A DNA stretch of 43,672 nucleotides from Chloroflexota bacterium (GTDB lineage: Bacteria; Chloroflexota; Anaerolineae; J102). Location: positions 1-43,672 of the forward strand of contig JAADGC010000069.1 in NCBI GenBank assembly GCA_013152585.1, in the 5' to 3' direction. A program made the position numbers and the translations under genes. Shown in pieces: positions 1-8,450 of the stretch; position 1 is the stretch's first letter; every line of letters starts with the position of its first letter. The notes beneath the pieces are model-generated. The model was not told the DNA's origin. It worked only from the letters and a program-made list of their open reading frames with translations, and did not search any database.

Positions 1-131
1 TGGCCTCTAGAACCCGTTCAGAATGACAGTTGCAGGAAGTGTCCGTAGAGAAACACGAAAGTGGCCTTGTTCGGGCACGTACTACAAACATTGACACCCA
101 ATTTGGAATTGCTGCGGCGCCATCATTTAGC

Positions 132-160
132 TTGACAGAAGGCAGCCAGAACAGTATAAT
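132..160 (+). promoter_or_regulatory. Sigma70-type promoter for tRNA-Glu
   Basis: TTGACA (132-137), 17-nt spacer, TATAAT (155-160), about 34 nt upstream of the tRNA 5' end. Confidence 0.85.
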
Positions 161-193
161 GCTAGCCGCTGTGTCAATTTCGGTTGCGCGTAT

Positions 194-266
194 GGCCCAT
201 TCGTCTAGCGGCCCAGGATGCAGCCCTCTCAAGGCTGAGACACGGGTTCGAACCCCGTATGGGCCA
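194..266 (+). tRNA. tRNA-Glu (anticodon CTC)
   Basis: Acceptor GGCCCAT/ATGGGCC, anticodon arm CAGCC-CTCTCAA-GGCTG, T arm CGGGTTCGAACCCCG. Confidence 0.95.
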
Positions 267-271
267 TCTCA

Positions 272-300
272 CCCACCCGCACAAGGGTGGGTTTGTTTTT
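272..300 (+). terminator. Rho-independent terminator after tRNA-Glu
   Basis: CCCACCC-GCACAA-GGGTGGG followed by TTTGTTTTT. Confidence 0.9.
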
Positions 301-364
301 GCACACAAAAAAGCCGCTCTCAAGGTGCAGAGCGGCCTTCCCTATTTGCAATGGTCGGTGGGGG

Positions 365-772
365 TCAGGCGGCTTGCGAGCTCAGGCGGGGCCGGAATTT
401 GTATCCATATTGGATCAACCCCTCGTCACCATCCACACTCAATTTGCGGGTGACCATCTCCACCGGCAAGCCAATGCACACTTCCTGCGGATCGATATCA
501 GTCAATTGGGCCGTGAGCATGGGGCCTTCTTCCAGCTTGACCAGGGCCAGGCTATAAGGCGCCTGTTCCTGAAATCCGGCCGGGGCTTCGTACACGGTTG
601 TAAAACTGTATACTTCGCCTTTTCCACTCAACTCAAAGGAGGCATACGCCGGTTTGGCACATTCGGGGCAAACATCACGGGGCGGAAAGACCTTCGAACC
701 ACAATGGTAACAAATTTCGCCATGTAGACTATAGCGCTGTTGTTTGACACGCCAGTTTCGGGCAATTTGCAT
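365..772 (-). CDS. DUF35 / OB-fold zinc-ribbon acyl-CoA-associated protein
   Basis: CYHCGSKVFPPRDVCPEC rubredoxin-like zinc ribbon followed by OB-fold-like sequence (GKGEVYSFTTVYEAPAGFQEQAPY); adjacent to thiolase and HMG-CoA synthase. Confidence 0.85.
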   Translation of the reverse strand: MQIARNWRVKQQRYSLHGEICYHCGSKVFPPRDVCPECAKPAYASFELSGKGEVYSFTTVYEAPAGFQEQAPYSLALVKLEEGPMLTAQLTDIDPQEVCIGLPVEMVTRKLSVDGDEGLIQYGYKFRPRLSSQAA

Positions 773-961
773 AAATTTGAGCTCCTTTCATGGATATGAA
801 CGCTGTTCTCGGGCAGAAGTATAACGGCAAGCCGCTACCAAAAACCATCAGCCTCTGCGCTTTGGGGCGTCTGCCAGCATTTGAGAGCGAATATCGATAT
901 ATTATCTCTTTTTTGTCTATGCTATTTACATTTATGCGCCGCTGAGCACCCTACTTGTGAA

Positions 962-2143
962 TCAATCCTGCCCCACCAGAATATGGGTGATGATGGTGGC
1001 GCCGGAACCACCGATATTCTGAGTCATGCCGATGTGGGGGTGTGGAAGCTGGTTGGGGCCAGCCTCACCGCGCAGTTGCTGCACAACTTCCACGACCTGA
1101 TACAGGCCTGTGGCGCCTACTGGATGCCCGCGCGCTTTCAACCCGCCCATGGTAGTAATGGGGATTTTGCCATCCCGGGTAATGGCGCCCGATTCGCCCA
1201 GGGCAATGCCCTGGCCACGGGCGGCAAAGCCACAGGCTTCCAGTGATAAAACCGACATGATGCTAAAGGCGTCGTGCAGCTCGAACAGATCGATGTCGGC
1301 CGGGGTGAGGCCTGCCTGAGCGTATGCCTTGTGACTGCTGAGATAGGCTGCTTCTAAAAAGAGTGGCTCGCGACGATCGTGGATGGCCAGCGTGTCGGTG
1401 GCGGACGCCGAGGCGGCAATTCGCACCGTGCGCTTGTCCAGGCCGTAATCTGCTGCCCGCTCAGCCGGCACCAGCACCACGGCGGCGGCGCCGTCACAGA
1501 TGGGGGAACTATCCATGATGTTGATGGGCGGGGCCACGACGGGCGCCTTGGCGTAACGAGCATCCGAGATCGCCATAGGGAACATGGCGTTAGGGTTACC
1601 GGCGGCGTTTTGGTGGGCGTTCACCGGAAAGGGAGCAAAGGCTGCGTGGGGCACGCTATATTCGTGCATGTAGCGGCGCATGAGCATGGCATTGAGCGCC
1701 AGGAAGGTGGCGCCCTCGGCTACTTCGTATTCTTGATCCCCGGCCGTGGCCAAAGCGGCGGTGGTTTCGGCGGGCAGAGTATCGGTCATTTTCTCCACAC
1801 CGGCCACAATCACCACATCGGCCATGCCGCTGGCTACGGCCATCATGCCCACACGCAGGGCGGCTGCCCCCGAAGCACAGGCGGCTTCGATCTTGGCGGC
1901 CTCGATGCCGCGCAGCCCCACAAAATCGGCCAGCAAGGTCGCAAGGTGTTGCTGACCGGCCAGTTCGCCGGATAACATATTGCCGACAAAAAGGGCGTCG
2001 GCGGTTTCGATGCCGGCATCCTGCATGGCTGCCATAATGGCATCATGCCCGAGGTGGCGTAACGAACGATCCCATAATTCGCCGACGGGAGTCTGTCCGA
2101 TGCCAACAATTGCAACGTCTCGCATGAGGTTATTCATTGTCAC
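962..2143 (-). CDS. Thiolase (acetyl-CoA acetyltransferase family)
   Basis: Catalytic Cys region KIEAACASGAAALRVG, GGLKARGHPVGATGLYQ and C-terminal GGSGATIITHIL motifs. Confidence 0.9.
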   Translation of the reverse strand: MTMNNLMRDVAIVGIGQTPVGELWDRSLRHLGHDAIMAAMQDAGIETADALFVGNMLSGELAGQQHLATLLADFVGLRGIEAAKIEAACASGAAALRVGMMAVASGMADVVIVAGVEKMTDTLPAETTAALATAGDQEYEVAEGATFLALNAMLMRRYMHEYSVPHAAFAPFPVNAHQNAAGNPNAMFPMAISDARYAKAPVVAPPINIMDSSPICDGAAAVVLVPAERAADYGLDKRTVRIAASASATDTLAIHDRREPLFLEAAYLSSHKAYAQAGLTPADIDLFELHDAFSIMSVLSLEACGFAARGQGIALGESGAITRDGKIPITTMGGLKARGHPVGATGLYQVVEVVQQLRGEAGPNQLPHPHIGMTQNIGGSGATIITHILVGQD

Positions 2144-2187
2144 TTGAGCTATAAGGAAGGAGGAATGGGGGAGGGATGCGGCGGGCG

Positions 2188-3255
2188 TTATTTCAGACGA
2201 ATTTTGCCACGATACCGTAAATAGGTAGCGTAATCGATCACACTGCGCCGGGCAATGTAGGAGGCAGTGCTGGGGGCCAGTTGCTGCCGTTCGTGGATCA
2301 AATCGGTGACTTCGAACGACATGGCGTCGCTGCCGGCGCCGGAGCCGAAGGAGACGAGCATGATTTTATCGCCCGGCTGCGCCACATCCAGGACGGCCGT
2401 CATCCCCAGGATGGAGGCGCCGGAGTAAGTATTGCCAATGCGCCCCACCAACAGGCCGGTTTCCCACTGCTCGGGCTTGAAGCCCAGCATTTTGGCGGCA
2501 CGGGTCGGGAATTTGACATTGGGTTGGTGGAATACAACGTGCTGGTAATCACTGGCCTTGCGTGCCAATGCCTCGAGCAACATGCCACCGGCAGTGAAAA
2601 TGTGATGGAAGTAGGCAGGATCACCGGTGAAACGCATGCCGTGAGAAGGATATTCGGCACGGGGGCGTCGCCAGAAGTCGGGGGTGTCGGTCACGTACGA
2701 AAGCGAACCTTCGAAGCGGGCCAGGGCGCCCGTGGCCGGACCCATGATGTAGGCAGCGCCGCCGGCGCCGGCGGTGTATTCCAAAGCATCACCAGGACGG
2801 CCCTGGGCGGTGTCGGCGCCGATGCCCATGGCGTAATCGGCCATGCCTGCACCCACCAGGCCCACGGCGGCGATGAGTGCTTCGGTGCCGGCTTTGCAGG
2901 CGAATTCCCAATCCGCGGCCTGCACCAGCGGGGTGGCGCCGATGGCTTCGGCGACAATGGTCGATGTGGGCTTGACTGCATAGGGATGACTCTCGCTGCC
3001 GACCCAGACCGCGCGCAGATCGCTGGGGGCAATGCCGGAGCGCACGAGGGCGTTGCGCGCCGCTTCGATGGCGATGGTGGTCGTATCTTCGTCCAGACCG
3101 GGCACGGCTTTTTCCTGGATCGGCAGGCCTGCCACACCGTCCGTCCACATTTGCGAGACTTCGGTGGCGGGTAGACGATAGCGGGGGATGTAAGCACCGT
3201 AGCCGGCAATGCCGACCGGGCGCGAGGGTTTCAGGAAGGCGGGTTGGTTCATCAT
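2188..3255 (-). CDS. Hydroxymethylglutaryl-CoA synthase (archaeal-type)
   Basis: [15 protein letters not shown]-terminus, [11 protein letters not shown] active-site Cys, [17 protein letters not shown]; start taken as ATG at 3255 (MMNQPAFLK or MNQPAFLK). Confidence 0.9.
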   Translation of the reverse strand: MMNQPAFLKPSRPVGIAGYGAYIPRYRLPATEVSQMWTDGVAGLPIQEKAVPGLDEDTTTIAIEAARNALVRSGIAPSDLRAVWVGSESHPYAVKPTSTIVAEAIGATPLVQAADWEFACKAGTEALIAAVGLVGAGMADYAMGIGADTAQGRPGDALEYTAGAGGAAYIMGPATGALARFEGSLSYVTDTPDFWRRPRAEYPSHGMRFTGDPAYFHHIFTAGGMLLEALARKASDYQHVVFHQPNVKFPTRAAKMLGFKPEQWETGLLVGRIGNTYSGASILGMTAVLDVAQPGDKIMLVSFGSGAGSDAMSFEVTDLIHERQQLAPSTASYIARRSVIDYATYLRYRGKIRLK

Positions 3256-3298
3256 GTTCGATACTAAGTTGAGAATGATTGTGTCACGGATGCAGCGA

Positions 3299-4462
3299 TT
3301 ACAAGCGACGGGCATGCAACCGCATATGGCCTTGCTGGATGCCTTCGCTCACCAGGGCCCGTAACGCCGCCAGATTCTGTGCCAGTCCGGCTGCTACCAT
3401 GATCTCGGACAGCGTGCGGGCGTCGGGCCTCTGTAGGATTTTGAGAGCCGTGCGGGCGGTGGGGTGCAGTTTGGTCAGCCCGCCCACTGTGCCCACAGCC
3501 AGGGGCATTTCCAGGCGCCCCACCAGGGCCGCGTCTTCGACATGCCAGTCGGTGAGGGCGCGATAGTGGCCCTGACGGGCCGCATAAGCATGGGCTCCGG
3601 CCTCGATCGCCCGCCAGTCCTGGCCGGTAGCCAGCGCTACGGCGTCGATGCCATTGAAGAGGCCTTTATTGTGGGTGGCGGCGCGGTATGGATCGGCGAT
3701 GGCAAAGGCATTGGCGGCGACGATGCCCGCGGCGACCTCACGGCCCTTAAAATCTTCGCTTTCGAGGGCGGTGACAGGAACCCGGCACTCAGCCCAGGCG
3801 CGGCGCTGATCGCTGAGGTTGGAGAGGATCCGCAGCAAGACCCGGCCTTCGCTGATAGCTTCCAATTCGGGCGCCAGGGTCTCGCAGGCGGTGTTGATGG
3901 CGTTGGCACCCATGGCGTCCCGAGTATCCATGAGCAGATGCACGATGAGCATGGGGCCGGCGTCGGTATCGGGCAGGGGCCGTACTTGCAGCTCGATGGG
4001 GCCGCCCCCCAACCGGCGTATGGTGGGGTGCAGATGCGCCAGTTTCGCCAGCAGCTCGTCCTGCAAGGCGCGGATGCGCAGGGCAGCGGCATGGGGATAG
4101 GGGACGTCAATCAGTTGGATTTGGCCGATCATGACGGGCTCGGTGCTGCCGGTGCGAAAGCCTCCCCCAAGGCGCACGAGGCGGGCGGCGTTGGCCATAG
4201 CCGCCACCACCGAGGGCTCTTCGATCACCAATGGCAGCAGATAGTTGCGTTCGTTGATGATGAAGTTGGGGGCGATGGCCAGGGGCAGGGTGTAGAGGCC
4301 GATGACGTTTTCGATCAGATGGTCGGCAGTGGCGATGTCCAGTCCGCCCAGCAAGGCGGCTTGTTCTTCGTCGTCTAACTCTGCCCAGGTGGCGATAAGC
4401 TGGCGTCGCTGTGTGGGGCTGAGCTGATAAAAACCACTGAGTCGGCTGGATGCTGAAGCCAT
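3299..4462 (-). CDS. mvaA: Hydroxymethylglutaryl-CoA reductase, class II
   Basis: [83 protein letters not shown]; start taken as ATG at 4462. Confidence 0.9.
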   Translation of the reverse strand: MASASSRLSGFYQLSPTQRRQLIATWAELDDEEQAALLGGLDIATADHLIENVIGLYTLPLAIAPNFIINERNYLLPLVIEEPSVVAAMANAARLVRLGGGFRTGSTEPVMIGQIQLIDVPYPHAAALRIRALQDELLAKLAHLHPTIRRLGGGPIELQVRPLPDTDAGPMLIVHLLMDTRDAMGANAINTACETLAPELEAISEGRVLLRILSNLSDQRRAWAECRVPVTALESEDFKGREVAAGIVAANAFAIADPYRAATHNKGLFNGIDAVALATGQDWRAIEAGAHAYAARQGHYRALTDWHVEDAALVGRLEMPLAVGTVGGLTKLHPTARTALKILQRPDARTLSEIMVAAGLAQNLAALRALVSEGIQQGHMRLHARRL

Positions 4463-4503
4463 AATGAGGATGGAATGAGGGGTAAGCAATGACGGGTGCT
4501 GAC

Positions 4504-4530
4504 AAAAAAAGCCCCACACTGAGTGTGGGC
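4504..4530 (-). terminator. Rho-independent terminator (minus strand) between the Nuo-like trio and HMGR
   Basis: Minus strand reads GCCCACACTCAGTGTGGGGCTTTTTTT. Confidence 0.85.
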
Positions 4531-4625
4531 ATTGGGTCTATGACAATGTCAATGACAAAGAGCATTATAGCATGTTCATGCTTTCAAATGCTACCAAATT
4601 CGCCCCCCGGGGCGGCGGGCGGCGC

Positions 4626-6020
4626 CTAAAACCGGGTGAGCCAATCGGCCAGTTGCAGGGTCAGGGGCTCGAGCAGCCCGGGATGAATACTAAGCAGGAT
4701 GTTGATGGCAAAGAGGGGGACGATCAGCCACAGCAGATGGGCGGGTTCGCGGCGCAGGTGGGAATCGGTCAGGGGCTGGAAAAAAGCGCGTTGCAGGCGG
4801 ATGATAGCCAGTATCATCACCAGGACGGCTACCATCAGCCCCAGAAAGAGCTTGGGGGCGTACAACTGCGCCAGTTGCATGGTGGCAACGCGTATGGGGA
4901 ACAGGGCGCCCAAGGGCCAGCCCACAATAAAAAGGGCTCCGCCCAAAACGCTGGCGGTGGCGAGGGGAAACCGTTGGCTGGCGCCTTGCAGGCGGTGATA
5001 AGGGGGATTGGCCTGGTAGCGCTCCTGAATGGATTGCAGACCCACCGCAATCAGGCACAGGACCAGGAGCCGGGCCAGGAGCAGCCAGAGCATACTCTGT
5101 GTGCCCAATTCTCCGGTCATGCTCCACAGTAAAAAGGTGGCGCCGTAGTCCCAAAGCAGCAGATAGCCCCAGAACTGCCCCAGACGCTGGCTGCCGAATG
5201 CGAACACGGCGGCCCAGGTCATCTGGATCAGGGCCAACCAGGGCAAGAGCCGGGCGGGATCGGCATAGTCGGCCAGAGAGGGATAAGCGAGCAGGATGTG
5301 GCGCACCAGCATGTACACCGTGATCTGCCAGAGCCCCACGATCCAGGCCGCCGCAAAGGGCGGTGAATCTTCGCCCAGAGCCACGATCCAGCCATGCAGA
5401 GGCACGGGGGTCAGCAAGATGCCCACACCGATCACCAGCGCCCGCCAGGCATTGGTCCACAAACCGATGTTATCGGCGTCGGGGGTGGTCTGGTGGAAGA
5501 CCCAGGCCGCCATCAGGAAAAAGGGCAGGGCCAGGATCGGGGCCACGAGGGTGCGCAGGGCACCACGAGCACGCCGGGGCTGGGCTCCCTGCGCCGGGAA
5601 GGCGATGAGAATGGCCGCCAGCACCAGCCAAAATGGCGCCCAGAGCAAAGGCGCGCTGGCCAGGGCCAGGTACGCCGCGGCAGTGATGAGGGGGATGGCG
5701 GGGAACAGGACTCGATCGGCGCCAGCCCAGCCCCCGGCCAGCGCCATTACACTGCCCCAGGCCAATAGCAGCAACAGCGGCGTGCGCACCGGATCATCCA
5801 AGCTAAAGCGAAAGCCCAGGAGCACGGTTTCCTGGCTGGGATCGATCCATTGCCCCAGCCAGCGCACACTGTCGGCGGTCGGTGTTTGCCAGAGGCGCCA
5901 GGCCAACAGCGCCAGACCGGCGGCCACGAGCAGGCCCGGCCACAGGCGGAACCGCCGCAGCACACTGGCCAGCAGCGCCAGGGCCAGCAGCCACAGCAAG
6001 ACAGCACTGAATAGACTCAC
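4626..6020 (-). CDS. Multi-TM membrane protein, divergent NuoM/N (HyfB/F)-like antiporter-type subunit
   Basis: Very hydrophobic ORF with TPVPLHGWIVALGEDSPPFAAAWIVGL resembling the PFHxWLPDA region; GTG start at 6020 (VSLFSAVLLW) overlaps the end of the upstream gene. Confidence 0.55.
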   Translation of the reverse strand: MSLFSAVLLWLLALALLASVLRRFRLWPGLLVAAGLALLAWRLWQTPTADSVRWLGQWIDPSQETVLLGFRFSLDDPVRTPLLLLLAWGSVMALAGGWAGADRVLFPAIPLITAAAYLALASAPLLWAPFWLVLAAILIAFPAQGAQPRRARGALRTLVAPILALPFFLMAAWVFHQTTPDADNIGLWTNAWRALVIGVGILLTPVPLHGWIVALGEDSPPFAAAWIVGLWQITVYMLVRHILLAYPSLADYADPARLLPWLALIQMTWAAVFAFGSQRLGQFWGYLLLWDYGATFLLWSMTGELGTQSMLWLLLARLLVLCLIAVGLQSIQERYQANPPYHRLQGASQRFPLATASVLGGALFIVGWPLGALFPIRVATMQLAQLYAPKLFLGLMVAVLVMILAIIRLQRAFFQPLTDSHLRREPAHLLWLIVPLFAINILLSIHPGLLEPLTLQLADWLTRF

Positions 6021-6673
6021 ACGTCCTCCGGGTGCGGCCAGGTGCGGGCACCATCCACGACCATGAGATAAGAGATAGCAAAACCTAATAAAATATCGAG
6101 GCTGGCCAACAGCCCCACGGTGTCGACATCGACTTGCAGAGCGTTGATGGCGAAGCTGGCAGCCAGAATCCACAGCGACAAACTCAATCCCCAGCGCAGG
6201 GGCTGTTCGCCCAGACCCAGCCCCAACAGACCGGCCAGGGCCAAAAAGGTGCTGAGACGAGCCAGATCGGCAGGCAGATTGGGAAGGGGGATCAGAGGCC
6301 GCTGGGTGTAGACCACGGTCAGGATCAGGAGCATGAGCGCCAAACGCATGAGCGTGTCCATATCGAGTCGCCATTGGGGACGCCACCAGGGAATAGCCAA
6401 TTGGCGGCGTCGCACACTGTCGACTCGGCGAGCCGAAAGAAACCACATGATGCCCACCAACCCGCCGCTCACCCATTGCAACAAGGCCCATTCGGGCGGC
6501 AGCAAGCGCGTGAGCAGGATGCCTGCCAGCACCTTGAGCAGGGCAAAGGCGGCGATGGCCAAGCGCCAATCACTGAACACCAGCAGGGCCAGGATGAGCA
6601 AAACACTCAGGCCCACGGCGCCTTGCTGGGCCAGGGGTTGGATCAGAGTGAGAAATTCGGATAAGGGTGACAT
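6017..6673 (-). CDS. 218-aa multi-TM protein, possibly HyfE-like
   Basis: Hydrophobic throughout, size similar to HyfE-type subunits, flanked on both sides by Nuo-like proteins in overlapping or near-overlapping organisation. Confidence 0.5.
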   Translation of the reverse strand: MSPLSEFLTLIQPLAQQGAVGLSVLLILALLVFSDWRLAIAAFALLKVLAGILLTRLLPPEWALLQWVSGGLVGIMWFLSARRVDSVRRRQLAIPWWRPQWRLDMDTLMRLALMLLILTVVYTQRPLIPLPNLPADLARLSTFLALAGLLGLGLGEQPLRWGLSLSLWILAASFAINALQVDVDTVGLLASLDILLGFAISYLMVVDGARTWPHPEDV

Positions 6674-6679
6674 GAGGGA

Positions 6680-8287
6680 TCAGGATCGCAGCAGAATGGC
6701 GCCGATGAGCAGGGCCAGGAGCACCCAGCCGAACTGACCGGCACCGTCGAGCACATCAGCCAACACGCCCAAGCACAGGGAAAGCCCGTGCAGCAGGCGT
6801 TCCCCGGCCTGAGACAGCCAATCCATGCGCGCCAGGGTGGCGACGCGGGCGCGAGCTACTCCCAGCGTCGTTCCCGTACGGCGGTGCAGCCTGGCAAGGG
6901 CGCCACCCACAGCCAGCGGCAACAGCAAGGTCAGCCAATCGATGCCGGTGGCGGAATGCAGCGGTGCAAAGAAGACGGCGTCGGGGCTATCCGGGGACAG
7001 GCCCGCACCCCACACGCCTAAAGTGGAGGGGAACAGGCCCCACCACAGGATCACGGCCCCCAGGGCCGTCACCCCCCAACTAAAAAGGCGGGGCGGGGAA
7101 CGGCGGGCGGGGCTGGCGACGAGCGGCGGGCGCAGAAATGCCGCCACCAACAGACTCTGTGCCAGCAGGTAAATCATCCACAGAGGAATGCCAATCACGG
7201 AGTTGGTGAGCCGATGCCAAAAGCCCATTAAGTTGAAAGCCGGCGTCAGCGGCAGGCCGTAGAGTGTCATAAAGGCCAGCCAATGCGGCAAGCGCCAATG
7301 ATAGCGCGCTTGGGCGACAGCGGCCATACCCCACATGAGAGCACCCAGGAACAGGGTGGTCAGCGGTAGCAGGAGATTGGCAGGTGGCGCCACGGCGACC
7401 AGAGCCACCATAAAAAGCACCCAGGCGCTGCGGTTGATGAGGATGCTGCGCCAGTAGCGAGCGGGATGATCTTCTGTCCATGCCGCCAGACTGCTGCCCA
7501 ACAGGGCTACGGCCACCAGGAATAACCACGACGAAACCGAGAGTAACGGCAAGGACAGGCTCCCCAACAGATGCAGCGCTGCCAGAGCCGGAATCAAATA
7601 CAGCAGCAGTGCCGGGCCCGGGGCCGGCGTGTCGGCGCTGCGGGCAGTGAGGTGAAAGGGGGTAACGCCGAGGGCGATGCTCACCGCCCCGACCAGCAAA
7701 AGCTGGGGCAGTGGGTTCAGTTGGGTGCCGGGGATCAGTTGCCATACCAGGGCCGCGGGATCCCACAGGGCAGCCATCCACAGGAAAGTGGTAGAGAGAA
7801 TGCCGGCTGTCCAGATGTGGGTGCGGCCGGGCGCCGGCGCCACCACTCCTACCAGCAACCACATCGCCGCCCAGGCCGCCAGCAGATTCATCCACGACAA
7901 CGCCAGCACTGCCAGCAAGCCGGCCGCGGCCAGCAGCATCATCCACAAGGGTCCGGTGGCATAGCCGGTATCATGGGTGGCCCCGGACAGCAAGGGGGCG
8001 ATCAACGTCACAACGAGCACAGCCAGACCCACCATCCAGGCCCAGGCATCCAGTTGCAGCCCGAACACGATTGAAATATCCAGGGGGATGTGCCATTGCC
8101 ACAACATCGGCGCCTGTTGGGTCTGAAAGCGTAACGCCAGCCAGGCCAGCAGGCCTAGCGCCATCCACAGCCGCGGCAGCCTACGCTGCCAGCGGCACGG
8201 CAGGTGCTTCTGGCCTGCCATCAGCAGAGCAGCGCCGCCCGTCAACCAGACGACGGGGCCAAGGGGTGATGTCCACAAAACATTCAT
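6680..8287 (-). CDS. Multi-TM membrane protein, divergent NuoL/M-like antiporter-type subunit
   Basis: 535 aa, many TM segments, GVTPFHLTARSADTPAPGPALL resembles PFHxWLPDAxxGPTPVSAL; GLPLTPAFNLMGFWHRL. Confidence 0.6.
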   Translation of the reverse strand: MNVLWTSPLGPVVWLTGGAALLMAGQKHLPCRWQRRLPRLWMALGLLAWLALRFQTQQAPMLWQWHIPLDISIVFGLQLDAWAWMVGLAVLVVTLIAPLLSGATHDTGYATGPLWMMLLAAAGLLAVLALSWMNLLAAWAAMWLLVGVVAPAPGRTHIWTAGILSTTFLWMAALWDPAALVWQLIPGTQLNPLPQLLLVGAVSIALGVTPFHLTARSADTPAPGPALLLYLIPALAALHLLGSLSLPLLSVSSWLFLVAVALLGSSLAAWTEDHPARYWRSILINRSAWVLFMVALVAVAPPANLLLPLTTLFLGALMWGMAAVAQARYHWRLPHWLAFMTLYGLPLTPAFNLMGFWHRLTNSVIGIPLWMIYLLAQSLLVAAFLRPPLVASPARRSPPRLFSWGVTALGAVILWWGLFPSTLGVWGAGLSPDSPDAVFFAPLHSATGIDWLTLLLPLAVGGALARLHRRTGTTLGVARARVATLARMDWLSQAGERLLHGLSLCLGVLADVLDGAGQFGWVLLALLIGAILLRS

Positions 8288-8392
8288 ACTCAGAGGATTT
8301 TAGCACGCCTGACCGAGATGCGGGAAAGCCGGGGCAGCAGAAATGAGTGTGAACACCTGAAATACATCGAGTCAGGAAGAGGCAAAGGGGAG

Positions 8393-8428
8393 AAAAAAAC
8401 AGGGCGAGCCAGATGGTGGCTCGCCCTG
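8393..8428 (-). terminator. Rho-independent terminator (minus strand) after the YCF48-type gene
   Basis: CAGGGCGAGCC-ACCATCT-GGCTCGCCCTG followed by TTTTTTT on the minus strand. Confidence 0.85.
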
Positions 8429-8450
8429 GGGACAGGAAGGATGGGGGAGG

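Noticed and set aside
1379-4378. Plus-strand ORFs of 198, 297 and 304 aa opposite the mevalonate genes
   Set aside because: Shadow ORFs antisense to strong family matches; Gly/His-rich nonsense composition.
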